DNA of 64,000 nt from Ascaris suum (Eukaryota; Nematoda; Chromadorea; Rhabditida; Ascarididae): contig CM024187.1 in assembly GCA_013433145.1 (NCBI GenBank), forward strand, positions 10,305,326 through 10,369,325. The letters are read 5' to 3'. Below are positions 38,901 through 51,401 of this stretch, in pieces. The notes under the pieces were generated by a model. That model made no database searches. It worked only from the letters and a program-made list of their open reading frames with translations, and was not told where the DNA came from. A program made the translations under genes and the position numbers. Positions within the stretch are counted from its first letter, which is position 1, and every line of letters begins with the position of its first letter.

Positions 38901-41900
38901 GGGCTTCTTGCAAGACAACTGGTTCTGTGGGTCTTGTTCTCAGATAACTGAAGCGGCATTTAGTTGGTAAACAAAAAACTTCTTAATTGTTCTGCGTGAA
39001 ACGTTTGGAGCTGCAAGCACTGTAACGTACGGCAATCAGCAGAATACAAAAAAGCTTCGACAGTTTTCTCGAACGAAATTGGGTGGCTTCTTCTCCAAGC
39101 CATTAACAGTCGTTAAGCAATGCTGACATAGCAGCAGTGATCCTTAAATCAACGGTGATCCCTCATTGCACAAGGTGAAAAACTGGATGGATAAAAACGC
39201 CTTGAGAACTGAAAAAAGGGACAAGAAACAGATTTGAACCCCAACTGGTTTCAAGCGGTTGTTTATCATCACTTGAGAATACGCAATTATGTAACGTTCA
39301 ATGGAAGAAAGCGGATGCGCTTACAGCAAAAAGATCGAAGGGCACCGGGATTTTAGTGAACCTTGTGAGACGAGGCGCGATGTGGTTCTTACAAACATAC
39401 AATATAACAATGGTAGCCGCCGAAATGACTGTAGTCGCTATGTTTGCAGTTGGCAACTGAACAATCAAATCACGCAGCACCTGAAACAACGGTATTTAGA
39501 TCCGACTTGAAGTTTACCGCAACCGCAAGTACGCAATGAGTAAGTTGAAATAAGTTTTTCAGCACGAGTTTTGAACGGTCGTTTCTTGTCACCTTCTATG
39601 ATAAAATCTTTTCCCTAGAGGTTTTTGTAATTCATAGCGATCAGTAGTCGAAGGAAAACAATGCAAATATCAGCGTTGGGTTTTTGCAAAGCACAAAGAT
39701 TTTGACTTCATGCATATATGAAGCCCTAAGTAATCCACTAAAGTCTTTCAAGCGCATGACGACCTCTATTGTTCGATCGATTGAAAATGTTGGGTTGCAA
39801 ATGTTAACTAGAAGCGCGGAGAAAAGGCCTGGATTTTTCAGATTCCACATCCCAATTACAAAGTTGGACAGCTGCAGACTAAATTTACGGAATGAGGTGA
39901 AACCTGAAACGCATGTAACTATTTTTGATTGGCCCCCGAGCTAGCCTTAATCAGCCTGAAAATGCGGATGCCGAATTCGGCAGTGAGCGATATCTAATTA
40001 AGGTGACTGACACAAAAAAGACAACTGCTGAGATGATGGAACGTAGAATTCTCAAAAATCCTATAAACGGGACCAATCTTAAACAAAGACATGATTTTTT
40101 GTACAAATTCTTTTTGAGATGCTTTTCTCGGCTGCTCTGCAGCTTAGAAAGACGCACCTATGATTGCGACCTAATACACATCATCTATTAGAGAGACGCT
40201 TTATGCGTTCAACTTACTATGAAGTTAGCTATGTTAACACGGGAAAATGAAACAGCTGCAGTTCGGAAAAAGGCGCCATATGAACGAAAGTAATGGTTCA
40301 GCAGTATAAAGTGACCTACGGTAAGCAAATGAACCCTGGATCCGCCTCCAAGGCAACCCTAATGAGCGAAGATTAAAGATATGGAATCTTGCGCTAGTCA
40401 ACATATAGTCGGGTTTCACTAAGAGCAAACAGTTCAAAAATCTGCTTTTTAAACTGCATCAAATGAATCTTGTGTACGTCCACTGATAACCACCTAATCT
40501 GACTCCACTATGGCGTTTGATATTGCTGAAAAGTGCGATATGCCACTTATTCTGTTATATTAATTGGGTTTTAAGAAAAATGTAAATTGCACTCACGTAC
40601 TTATTAATTCAGCGATAGATAAACGATCCTATTCAGTTTAAGAAAACGACGCAGATGCACAAATAGCTAGCCCATCAGGTTTTATGCAAATCTCTACCGT
40701 CTCAGATAGAATTCCATCCACTCTTATGAATCTTTGATGCACTGTATGCAACTTTGGATTTATTGCATGACAATGCTCAATAATCGGGATCGTTTCGTAT
40801 TTATGCGCTATTCACCTAGCTTTAGTGCATGAATTTTATGGCGGAAGATAACTTCGATGGAGGAAACGAGCAAAAGACATTTTAGATGTGCCGTTTAATT
40901 TTGTTTGAGGAGCTTTGCGAGTGGAACCGTTAGGGTTTCACCCAGCAGAGGATTGCAAATGACGCAAGAGAACAGCGTGAATCGCACATTGGTGCAAAAT
41001 GAATCACTCACCCTGAACAGCTTTCCGAAACCGCTATGTCGTGGAAGTGTAACGCCGAAAATTTTATTCAGCTGTGCGACAAAAACGTGAACAGCCGCAC
41101 CTGTTGTAAAGCCTTTGATTACTTGATCGGACATGTAAGCAGTGAGGAAGTCGAGTCGCAAAACTGCCATCGCCAACTAAATTCCTCACTGTTTTGGATC
41201 AATAAATGTTCATGATAAGTACGTAGCATGCACATCAAATAAACTGCCCACACCTATCTATTTCAATTAGTCCCTCCATCAAAATGAGTCCTCGCTAAAC
41301 TCTAAGGAAAAAGGATATTGACCTCTCCGCTCATTATTAGCCTTCCCCTTCCATCGAAGAACGCGAAAACATTGTTTTGCATATGTGCACACTCTGCAAA
41401 TAACAAATTGTGTTCAGCTACACGATCGACAAGGCGAGGCTGGACAGAGTGCTACTATGAACCATTAAAAGTATTTTTACGAAAAGTGCAAAAGCTGCAG
41501 CCCACGTGCTTAACAAGGGGGTTCCATTATTTTCCACAGCAACATGAGCCCAATATTTCAAAAACGAATGCGCGAAAATCGAACGAGCTGGAAATCGAAA
41601 TCCCCTCATTAGCCACGTTGTCCACATCCTTCCTGCCTTATTCTGCGGGTAGAACCTCTGTGGCCAGCACAGCTCCCAAAAAATATTTGCCGCTGTATAA
41701 TAAAAGATAAAATTCAAATGACGAAAGTGCTCTAAATGACAAGAAGCCTCGATGTGCAGAGGAATATCTTCAAAAGTTCAAGCGAAACAATGTAAACGTG
41801 TCGGCATACCAGCGAGATAATAAGCAATTCAATTGGCATTGATTTGATGCTAGATTTTTCTATTAGGTATATTCATGCAAGTTACTAAAGCAATCAAAAA

Positions 41901-44900
41901 ATAGCTTAATTAAAATGAACAATAGAAAGAAGATTTGGAGGCGACTTTGTGCTGTGCCTCTACAGCGCTTAATTTTAGGATATTCCAGGTGCATGCGCAA
42001 CAAACTGCAGATTTGTATGGAGCGCAACGGGACCTACAGCTTCATCAACTACGAAATCCTTTGAGAAAATAGTCGCATCAGGTTCGAATAGATTATCGAT
42101 ATGGATTATTATTTTCGGAGGGGTGAACAAGAGAATGCAAGGATGCCAGTCTTTCCTGTCATAAAAATCCTCAACTCGCAAATTTCCGCTGATAGGTCTT
42201 TGCGATTTTGAGGCAAACTTTTCATCATAAGAAGTTTTGGCCCATCACTGCTTTCTCCAATGGAGCCCTAAAAACGCAAAAAAATGCTCTTATTCAATTT
42301 TCGCATTACAGCAAAAAATTGCCTGAATTAAACCGACGCAAAGTGTAAGTGCCATAACAATATCAATCGGTTTCGTTTGCGGGAAATCCGAACTGATGAC
42401 ATCCAGTAAAGATGTTAAGTTCGAACTATCATCAGCTTCTGAATCACCGTTTAGTTGCTTCGATAGTCGGATATTAGTGCTACCAACCATTAGGCTTACC
42501 ACCGCGAACACACCTGGAATAAAGGTTTAGAGGTAAATGCGATGTCAACGGAATGAACTAACAATGCTTTCGGTGCCTTGCGATATTTCTACTTTCATGA
42601 GCAAACTTTAGTGGAGAGATACTACCATTGCAAGGAATTTTAAAAAAGAATCTGAAGAACGAACCTAAAGAGTTGTGTCTTGAAGTACCAAAAAACATAT
42701 AGACAATTGCAGGAAAGAACGAAGTATATAACCCGTTGATAGGACTGAGACCGGCAAGAGACGCGTAAGCCATACCTGCAATTCGCAGATAGTGAAACGA
42801 CGTTTGGAGCTAGCAGTTAAATTTTTAACGCGCAACAGTGTGCATTTTAGCAATGCGCATATGCGAATATTCAACAATGTTGGTGTTTTTTAAACCATTC
42901 GCGACGGTTTTAAACTGAGTAGTACTTTCTCAGTGAATCTCAAGAGGAATAGCCTAATGGACTAACTTCTTCAGAAGTCGTCTTTGATGATGAATTTTCT
43001 TAAAGCTGCGCATTACCGCTGCAAAAGATTGCGTGCAGTCCGGAGACAAAGAGATGGCCAGCAATAACCGCGAATATTGAGGGGAGAAACAGTAGTGGAA
43101 TATTGGCTTCACAACTATTCTGCTATAAAGATTCGAACAAATCCGTCCCAATTAAGTACGCAGTATGCCTAAATGCAGTTAAACAGCAGTTATATTCTGG
43201 AAGAAGAGGATGTTGCCGAATAAAAGACGGCTTCTATCCAGTCACCATGTTCCTCTTTCATTAGCCTGTGCGCATTAGTCAAGACATTCACATGGTAAAT
43301 AAATTTTGTGTGTGCTATGCGGCAATCTTAGAATTATCACTGCTCGTGACACTTTCCGTACACAATTCTCGGAATATAAATTAGCAATAAGGATACCACA
43401 TAAGTAATGGAAGGAACCTTTTGATGGCACCGCTACAGACAGCTTACCCTGTGGGACATTCATAATACCGACAGTCAATCCGCCGACGATATCGTGGATG
43501 AGATTCTGTCGAATGTTATATTTGGGAAGCCATTTTAGGATGGGAATAAAATCGAGAATAGTATCGCATATATTCGATGGCCGTATTCTGCAATTTTCAG
43601 TTATGCGAGCAGCGATCGCTTGCTTAGTCGTTAATCGGTGCGATTTCGTAAACAGTCCAAATTCCTCGTCGAATATCACCTAAATATTAGATTCTATGTA
43701 AAATTTGGGCATTTAATGTCTCCTACTCATATTTATTTCCCCTCATCGCTGTCGTATTCTACAATGAACATATATCACAGAAACGTGTTGCAGGCGTAAT
43801 TGGCTCTCGATTCAGCATCTTCTGGAAATGTATAGGAGCATTAGAGCAGAGAATTCGAGACATATATGTACCTATTTGTCCACCGAAGTATTTCAGCCCG
43901 GAATGCTTGTCCAGCAAACTCCTCCCATTTTTATAAAAGGATGAAAGCATAAATTTCAGAAACATGGCCCTCAGTTAATGTGCTGGAGGGGACTGATCCA
44001 TTAACGCCAAGGGTACTGTACTGCAAAATTTTTTGATATATGTTCTGCGACATTCTCCCAAACTTTGAGTCATCATGCAGTGCGTGAGCTGCATTACACA
44101 AAATTACAAAAATTGCGTTCTGAAAGCAGAAAAAGTGCTACAGCCGGCCACCCAACGGTTCACCCAAACGGGGTAACAGGGCACACTTATGAAATCATCT
44201 CGATTAACAACATGCAGCAAAAACGCGCAGGCAATATCACTTATAGCTTTGGTGCTGTAAAACAGCACTTGATTGCGGGATGGAATCTCTTTAAACTTTG
44301 CCATCGCTCAACTCTATCCAATGTCACTGGACGAGCAGCATGTTCACCACACTGTGTGCGCACCGACTTCCTACCAAACCCTATTAAACCACTAGCGTCT
44401 CAGACCTCCCGTGAAAGTGGAGGCAACTACCCGTGACTGCAAGTGAAATTTTCTCTGTGGAACTTTTCACCGGAGGTATTTGTGCCAGAACGAGTTGCAA
44501 ATGGCGGGCACCTTGCTCGGCGAGTAAATAAAGTGGCAGATCGCAGTGATCAGCATACAGCAAAAGCAGTGCGACGTGAAGATAGCAAAGCACAGGGTAT
44601 CTTCGAGGGCACTACGACACCCTCTATGCGAACGACGTTAAGCTGTCAACCTCACATGAACGAAATGTTGTTACTGAAGCCTCCTATATCATACTGCGTT
44701 CCCCACACATGCACTCGCATAGCAGAAAGTGGCGCTATGAGAGGATTACGCCATCCACTTGCAGAGGATTATAGCGGCGCAAATGCCTTACGTAAAAATG
44801 TTGTGAATAGAAGCATCCACGGTATTTTACTGCACCTTTATAGATAGTGCGCTGCAACAGTGGCTTTTTGAAAATTTCGTTCTTCCATTGACAGGTACAA

Positions 44901-45036
44901 TGCGCCATAGTATAGCCGACACATTTTCTTTTTGAGCATTCGGTGTCTCCGATCTGTCAGGCAGGGGCAAATTCAGAATGTGACCCATCCGATTCAGGCC
45001 ATCCGTTGTGCTAGAGTCACCGCTGCTTGGCATCAT
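29929..45036 (-). CDS. SLC26/SulP family anion transporter (sulfate permease-like), about 735-780 aa
   Basis: Exons: 45036-44836, 43679-43448, 42775-42665, 42513-42323, 41176-41012, 39480-39325, 37308-37226, 34810-34663, 34307-34194, 33370-33293, 32654-32559, 32080-31974, 31496-31293, 30747-30540, 30230-30120, and probably 30068-29929. The first fifteen total 2205 nt and stay in frame through every junction (735 codons). SulP landmarks in order: the N-terminal [20 protein letters not shown] with [18 protein letters not shown], the [14 protein letters not shown] segment, [49 protein letters not shown], and [20 protein letters not shown]. The STAS domain starts near KLGRMSH ([20 protein letters not shown]) and includes [20 protein letters not shown]. 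The family exchanges sulfate, chloride, bicarbonate or oxalate at the plasma membrane; the substrate here is unknown. The start is the first ATG of exon 1 (two ATGs in tandem). The intron after exon 4 has a GC donor. Exon 16 reads [17 protein letters not shown] and ends in TAA, but is one base out of phase. Confidence 0.92.
41318..41710 (+). other. 130-aa ORF in an SLC26 intron, opposite strand, probably not coding
   Basis: The longest frame in the 42322-41177 intron lies opposite to the transporter. It has no signal peptide, domain or splice support, and a 99-aa frame overlaps it on the minus strand. It is listed only because of its length. Similar plus-strand frames at 44065-44436 (123 aa) and 44443-44847 (134 aa) sit in SLC26 intron 1. 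Confidence 0.1.
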
Positions 45037-45122
45037 CAGAACAGATCGTAAATGTTATACTTTTTAAATTGGTCTTGAGGCAAACTTTTGGTCAAGAAGG
45101 GGCCCATATCTCCCTAATCAGT

Positions 45123-45136
45123 CGTATCTGAAAGGG
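45123..45136 (-). promoter_or_regulatory. Splice acceptor (CCCTTTCAG|ATACG) between two same-strand genes
   Basis: On the minus strand CTGCCCTTTCAG ends at 45128, 92 bases before the SLC26 start codon and just after the upstream ORF. In nematodes such a site between closely spaced genes can accept a trans-spliced leader. It may instead be the 3' end of a 60-base GC-AG intron of the upstream gene. The sequence does not decide between these. Confidence 0.35.
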
Positions 45137-45150
45137 CAGTTATTTGCAAC

Positions 45151-45484
45151 TCATTGAACATCATAAACGTATAAACCACGCGCTTGCCTGATTTTTCGCC
45201 ACTTTGTCGTAATAATTTCCTTCCGAACTCGACTCTTGCATGTATGAACTGTGCTGTTTGCTGGCCTCGGCCGGTCCCATGTTGTGATCCCATAAAAATC
45301 TGAAAGTCGCGTCATACCAGGCGTTATCAAAGGCATTTAAATTGGATGGTTTTTTTCGATAGTCGTTTAGGCGGCTGAAATCGTGTATTAAGAAAACTAT
45401 AAACGTGATAAAAATCGCAACACGAAATTGGTAGCAGTGCTTAAGTGTGAGCGCTGGAAATAAAGCCATCAAGAATCGGCGCAT
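45151..45484 (-). CDS. Candidate small type II membrane protein or first exon of one
   Basis: ATG at 45484 opens a 107-aa frame: MRRFLMALFPALTLKHCYQF, then a single hydrophobic segment (FRVAIFITFIVFLIHDF) flanked by basic residues, then a hydrophilic part with NAFDNAWYDATFRFLWDHN and SSEGNYYDKVAKNQ. It may end at the stop at 45151, or be spliced at AATCAG|GCAAGC (exon end 45188, a GC donor) to the TTTCAG at 45128, which would add only 11 codons before a stop. A short cytoplasmic tail plus one membrane span is the layout of a type II membrane protein, but no catalytic domain is visible. It lies about 115 bases upstream of the SLC26 start on the same strand. Confidence 0.4.
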
Positions 45485-45601
45485 TAAAATTGCACGACAC
45501 TCCAGTTTCTTCCTCCACCTCTAAACCGCAACATTTCATGAAATCTAATAAATTTTGCGGTATATAAGCTTCAGACGTAGAAAAAAACAATAAATAGTGT
45601 A

Positions 45602-45958
45602 GTGAGGCATTCTGCGAAAACGTTAAATAGAGTCAGTTTCAATCAATACTGTAAGGCCGAAGAAGGCGTTTCAGAGAGCGAAGGAGAATGTGGTAAAAAT
45701 GGAGATTCAGGCAGGCTATGTTTGCGAAATTTAAAAGCGGCAATGTTCGAAATCACAACAGCTTCCGTTCACAACGAAATTGCTGCTGGAAGTTGTTCTT
45801 TAGAAAACGACAGATTAATCTCCGCTCGGTTATCGATAGCTGACCGGCAAGTAGCGAGCAAAGAAGAAACAGAATGCACATTGGCTGCTCTTGCTCCCTT
45901 CAAAAGCAATAAACGGAGATGTGCTTGCAAAGTACCGAAACGAAACAACGCATCTTAA
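45602..45958 (+). other. 118-aa ORF divergent from the minus-strand genes
   Basis: A plus-strand frame begins MRHSAKTLNRVSFNQYCKAE and ends CKVPKRNNAS; it is hydrophilic with six cysteines. A GTATATAAG lies about 45 bases upstream (near 45558), in the shared region between it and the minus-strand ORF at 45484. Composition looks protein-like, but no family, signal peptide or intron supports it. Confidence 0.22.
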
Positions 45959-48900
45959 TGTAGTCAAGTACTGCAAATGTTTTTTTTTTTGCCTTTTTTT
46001 TTTGAAATTGGACACTGTCTCTGTGCATTCCTAAACCTGGAGTTATTTACACTGGTTGCCTCTAACCTACTTCAAAAGTGAATACATTTTGAGAGTGGTC
46101 TAAGAGCAAGTAGATAATTTTCACCGAGAGTTCGGTTTTATTGGTGACGACTAGGCACACCACTTGCTTCAGCGGATGCAAAGAATGTTTTCTTTTTAGA
46201 GTCATAAAAATGCCGAAAAACTAGTGCAGTAGACTGATGGGAACAATCGTTATCAACAGAGTGTAGTCGTGAATGCATTCACATTTGTCAGAGATGCTAC
46301 TGTTACTCATTTTTCGCTCATCGATGCATAAAAAACACTCATAGAATACGCAACCTTCCACATGTGCCCAATATAGAGTATACAAGCCTTATCGAAGTTT
46401 TGCACCTTTCTGCCCGTTCACAGCATTTTATAATTTTATGGAGGTCGGAAACGGAAAATGAAATCTAGGGAATTCAGGTCTTCATCAATCATTACATAAC
46501 GCATGCCTAATGTAAGCCATTTTAAGCGTATATGGAAATGAAAGAGGCCTATGCAAAACCACGCAATTCGAAATCATGCTTTGCATCAACGATTGCAGAA
46601 CGCACAAACTTCAGTCACTTGGTTATTCCAAATAAATTCTGAATGCACTTGCGAACACACCCTAAATTCGAGCACAAAAAAAAACACTGGACTGCCTCAG
46701 TACTATGAAAGCGTTGTGACAACGCAATTCATAAATTCTATAAGGCACTAAGACGAGTAAATGGAAGAAAACAATCTCTTAAAACGCTCGAATTCATATG
46801 GAGATTCAAATATAAAAGAACTCAAGAAGTCAGCCATACTACGCAGTTCACAGACCTCGAGCAAATGTAACGACGGCGACTAATTAAAAAATTGAAACGA
46901 CAGACTTATGTGATTTTGTTGCGATGAAGCTCACATGAGCGGGCATTGTTGTGTTGCACTTTTTTTGGTTCATGAGCTTGCTGATTCCTATAACACTGCT
47001 GAATTTTATGAACTGGAATACTGCAGCGTAAAGGCAATAACAGTTAAGATCGTTGAAACAAGAGGACGACCAGACGTGAGTTTTGGTTCCTCACCGCCTC
47101 TCGATCACTTATCTCTCACAACAATCCTCATATTTCACATTTCTTGCAGGTTCAATGAACATCGATCCAAATATCAAATTTCTTCGTTGTGACCATCACC
47201 TGCTCCTTATCAGTTAAATTAAAACTGCTTCGTCATCAACCACTGCAGCTTTCTAAGAGCGAGGCCTTCTCACGATACCAGGTCTTTCCACATTCTGATC
47301 GTGGAGTCAGCCGTTGGATATGACCAAAATAGAGTGCATGAGTTTGACCACTTAGGTAAGACTCCATGGTCTAAAAGGGTGGATCCCACAATACACATCT
47401 TACAGTACCGCATTCCCAAATGAAGGACGCTCCAGTGTTTGATTCCCAAAGAAAGACAAAGGCGAACACAGCGCGTTGGCAATACGGACAAAAGAGGCGT
47501 TCGCAGTGACAAACAAGCTGTCGATATAATGACAAAACTACGTGAACTTGTTGTGTGATAAATTCCCCAAAAAAACTTTGAAGAATTCCTGAGAATTCCT
47601 TTGTTTTTTGATGAGAAAACGAAGAAACCGGTGCTGTACGGTTCTCTCTTTAATAATCTAAGTTCCTTTAGTTTTCGGGCGTAATAGTGAGTCCCACATT
47701 TGTGACATTCACAACAATTTTTGTAGGTAGTAAGCAGCTGCTTTCTCGTGCACAAGAAAATAACACATCTGAAGTTGGATACTGAAAAAATCGAATGCTT
47801 TACATCGAGGCAGAAAATTAATATGACTGTAGCCAGTTTGTTGTTATAGAAATTGAAGTAATCATCCTATATCAGACAGAAATGGATTTTTTTGGAGTAA
47901 TCACAATGGTAACTATATCGGACAGAAAATGGAGAAGCAACAATTTTTGAAGTGGGGTGATGTCAGGACAGAATGAAAAAAAAGAATAGTGCTTTTAACG
48001 GAAATTACGATAAATCGTAGTATGTATAGATGAGAAACGAAGACTACTCTCGAATAAACTAGTGGGAAAGATCTCAGCTGTTGGACTGCTGGACTGAAAA
48101 AGCAGCAGTTTTTTCGCGCCTCAACCCTTCACGACGATCGGCTGTTGGAATATTCGAAGCATTGAAAAAACACCTTATAATGAGCGTAGCAAGAAGAATG
48201 ACTTACTCCAAAGAAAAAAAATCGTCTGCAATATGCACGCAACCGAAAATTAATGACCAAATTCATGCGTCGAACAGGCATTCAGAATATGGTCGTTCGG
48301 AATGGAACTGAGTTCAGGAGACAATCTGCGTATAATGTTTGGAATTTTACTAAGTTATTGTATTGTAATCATATCGGCAGGAGTGCCGAATGCAGGGTGC
48401 TGGTGGGGGGGGGGGGGGGATGTGTTCGGTGAGCGCCGCTCCCATTGTATTCAATTACCGAATTGAGTATGGGACCACTCTGAACATTTTCTGCATTGAA
48501 AAAGGAATTTCGCTGTCCTAAAAGGACAGTGGACATGGAATTTCTGCAAACTGCAGATAATATCGAATATTATTTTAAAAAATTCCGCTTCGTACAGCAG
48601 CTAAATGCGACATTTCGCACTGTTGAAGCAAATTTGTTCCATTACGTGCTCAGGTATGAGCATAAGACGGCTTTTTTGACACTTCTAACTCACCTCTTTC
48701 GGCTCCCCTCATCTTTTAAAATTTACGAATCATGGGCCCTTCATCCACCTCTCGGACCCTCTAAGACCATAGTTCAGTTTGCAGAGATGGGTTCAAAATT
48801 CAGTGCAACTGGCAACACACATATATACATTTTCTTGTCGGAATCTGAAGAGCATTAATAATACGAAACTTATTGAGCGTTAAAACATTTCTAGTATTGC

Positions 48901-50919
48901 AAAACACGTGCAGATGCGTGAAGGTGTATTTGACATGACGTGCGCTTGTTACAGTTCCACTGATTGAATCGGTCAATTCTCGTTAATCAAGAAGAAAACA
49001 AACAAACAACGAAAAACGGCTACGCATACTTTTTCCAATATGGCCTTCAAACTATGCAGTTCTCTACACCACAAATACTCTTTTTGCCGCAGGTTCAAAA
49101 CTGGCTTTTTAGGCACCTTCACCGGTGGAAAATTCATGAAGGTGATAATCACTGGGACGAAAATTACTGCGATCTCGATTACTGGCATATTTCAGAGCAT
49201 CTCTTCTATAGGCTCCAGCATTAAAACAAACTGAAGAAAAACCGATGCAAACTTACCATGAAACATGATGCCGCTGTAAGTAGCCTTATAAAAACGTGCA
49301 GGCATCGTACGAAAAGCTGACCGAACTACCTGCGGCCAGCTAAGGCGGGCATTTATCGCTCCGTGGCGAGAGTATTATCCCGCCTCTTTTTATGGTTAGA
49401 GTGCACTCAGTCAATATGCTTCCGTTTCAGCTTTTCGCGCAAAATCTTATCCATGATTGCAAAACATACATAAGTGGTGGCAAGAGGAAACACTGAAAAC
49501 GGACGTGAATCGATATTGCAGAGGACAAATGCTCAGTAAATAATCCCCAAAGAGCAAGCTCTATTGAATCTCCGAATGGCTTTAAAATGAGGACTGCTAC
49601 ATCTGTGCAAGTTACCTACACATATCCTACCCATAGAAAGTGGAAGGCGTGTACCTATGAAATGGGCCAACATTCTTCGTTCCCAGAAGGTTGCAATTTA
49701 CTTGCCCCAAGGGATCCCTCCTCCTTGCCGGAACCTCGTGAAACGAAACATCATCTTCCAATAACTATGAGTCTTCTGTCCTCTCCAAGGTGTATGGAAA
49801 ATGTAAACTGAATGGAAGTGCGAAATAAGAAAAAAGTGAGAAGAAAGAAGATGAGAAAGACGGAAAATTAAAGAGCAAGACCAACAAGAAAGGCCAATTT
49901 TTTCCGTTATACCGCAGGAAGAAAGTGACTGCCAATGTTATCGCTGGGTACAAATATCGGAAAAAGATGAAGATGAGCTGCATTCGAGTGGAAAACAGGT
50001 CACTTATGTCGGTTCGTTAAGGGGGCAGTAATTCTCACACGACGTGGGTGAATAAGCCTGGATCAATTGAAGTGAAAGCATATGGAAGACCTCTGAATGG
50101 TAAAGGTGACTTGAGATTTCCTTTATTAAGACCTGTCGATCACATTCGGAGGGAAGTGTTGTTGAAGTGGCAATTGACTGCATTGGTTTCTCCAATGAGC
50201 AGCGCAATCCGGATGTGACCTGTTGTCCCCATAATAACTCATCGGCAATGACTGATATTTCCTTTTGGAGCAGACCAAACCGCTTTTAAGTTGAAATAAG
50301 CTAAACTGAATCGTCTTTATTTATGATAGGCAACTAAAGCAATATTCTCTACTCCTTTATATTCTCTTTATTCTTTATATTCGTACAGCACGACCTTTAT
50401 ATTCTACGCCTTAAAAAACCTTTATATTCTCTACTCATTCGTAGAGCACGAACATTCAATTCGCGTCAAGACCATACTAGCTAGGGAACAGCGTTTAACT
50501 CATTTTCTTTGTAAATTTGAACACCCAAAAGTCTATCCGAACGATACACCGTAAGAGTAGATGTCGTGAACAAATTAGATGCTTTCATGGAACGATTGTC
50601 TCACTGCTGAGAAAGAGCCGCATTCTTCAAAACAAAGGTTCTTCCACTTCCGCTCTTTTCAAAACGACAGCAAGTAAGTACAGGTGAGTACGAAGAGTCA
50701 AAAAGAGCACTGGTTGTCCCGTACTTGGCATCTGAGCTCACAAACTTTTCTGAAGACTAGCTGGGCACACAGACAATATACATAACAAACGGAACATCAA
50801 GAAACAATGGGAAGAAGTTGCCCTTCAAATGCTGCTTTCCCTCATCCGAAGCATACCTGGAGCACAACAGAGTGAAATCATCGGCGCAAGATGTCAACCA
50901 ATTGAGGAGCAAAAGTTCA
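45959..50919. other. No identifiable gene; weak ORFs
   Basis: The longest frame is 47270-47755 on the minus strand (161 aa, with NCCECHKC near its start), of unknown identity. At 49221-49100 (minus) a TTTTTCTTCAG acceptor precedes a frame FVLMLEPIEEML, an in-frame TGA, then MPVIEIAVIFVPVIITFMNF, as if a membrane segment were interrupted. A 17-base G run lies near 48403-48419. Imperfect CCTTTATATTCTC repeats occur at 50338-50440. Confidence 0.3.
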
Positions 50920-50965
50920 TTACGAAACCTTTGAAAATTTTCGCTCGAAATGAAAACATTCCAGC

Positions 50966-51401
50966 GTGAAAATGCAAAAAACTAAAAGTCGTCGGAGCGA
51001 AGATGCAAAGGGAACGGGAACCGCGGAGTCGCAATCAAAGCCGCGCCACCGGTTAACTGCGAAGAGGTATGCAGAGGTGATCTTGTTTTTTTTTGCCATT
51101 TTCTCAAGTGGCACGGCATCCGATCAGAAAAATTTACCAGGATGGGACACTTTCCACTCCGAATATCAATTTCGGCTACTTTTTGTTGCCCAAATCCACG
51201 CAAATGAAAACATTCTTCGGCAGTTTGCGTACCACTGGAGGCTATAACCAACTTTGCAAGAGACAAAAGGCCAGGCTGGACGACGATATCGGTCAAACAG
51301 TCTATGGCAGCGACTCCGAAAAAAGGCAGGAACTAATGTTGCATCTAGTGGAAGATTATTATGCAGTTGCTAGATGCTTCGTTCGGAGTTTTCCACAATG
51401 A
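50966..51401 (+). other. Exon-like segments with overlapping coding frames
   Basis: A first segment, 50966-51067, begins MKMQKTKSRRSEDAKGTGTA and ends at a GTATGC donor in phase 2. A TTTCTCAAG acceptor at 51108 opens a final segment. Spliced, the frame continues GTASDQKNLPGWDTFHSEYQ to a stop at 51247. A different frame of the same segment (phase 1) runs to 51401 (INFGYFLLPKSTQMKTFFGS, then dibasic KR sites, ending VRSFPQ). Only one can be real; the dibasic sites are suggestive but not diagnostic of a peptide precursor. An antisense frame of about 100 aa overlaps as well. Confidence 0.25.

Noticed and set aside
39205..39240. tRNA T-loop-like GGTTCAAATC on the minus strand
   Set aside because: The flanking bases do not form a T-stem and no anticodon or acceptor stem is present; similar sequences at 28785 and 58680 also fail.
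47270..47755. 161-aa minus-strand ORF as a gene
   Set aside because: It is the longest frame in the right third, but no domain, splice support or plausible paralogue is visible, and ORFs of this size are expected by chance in 64 kb.
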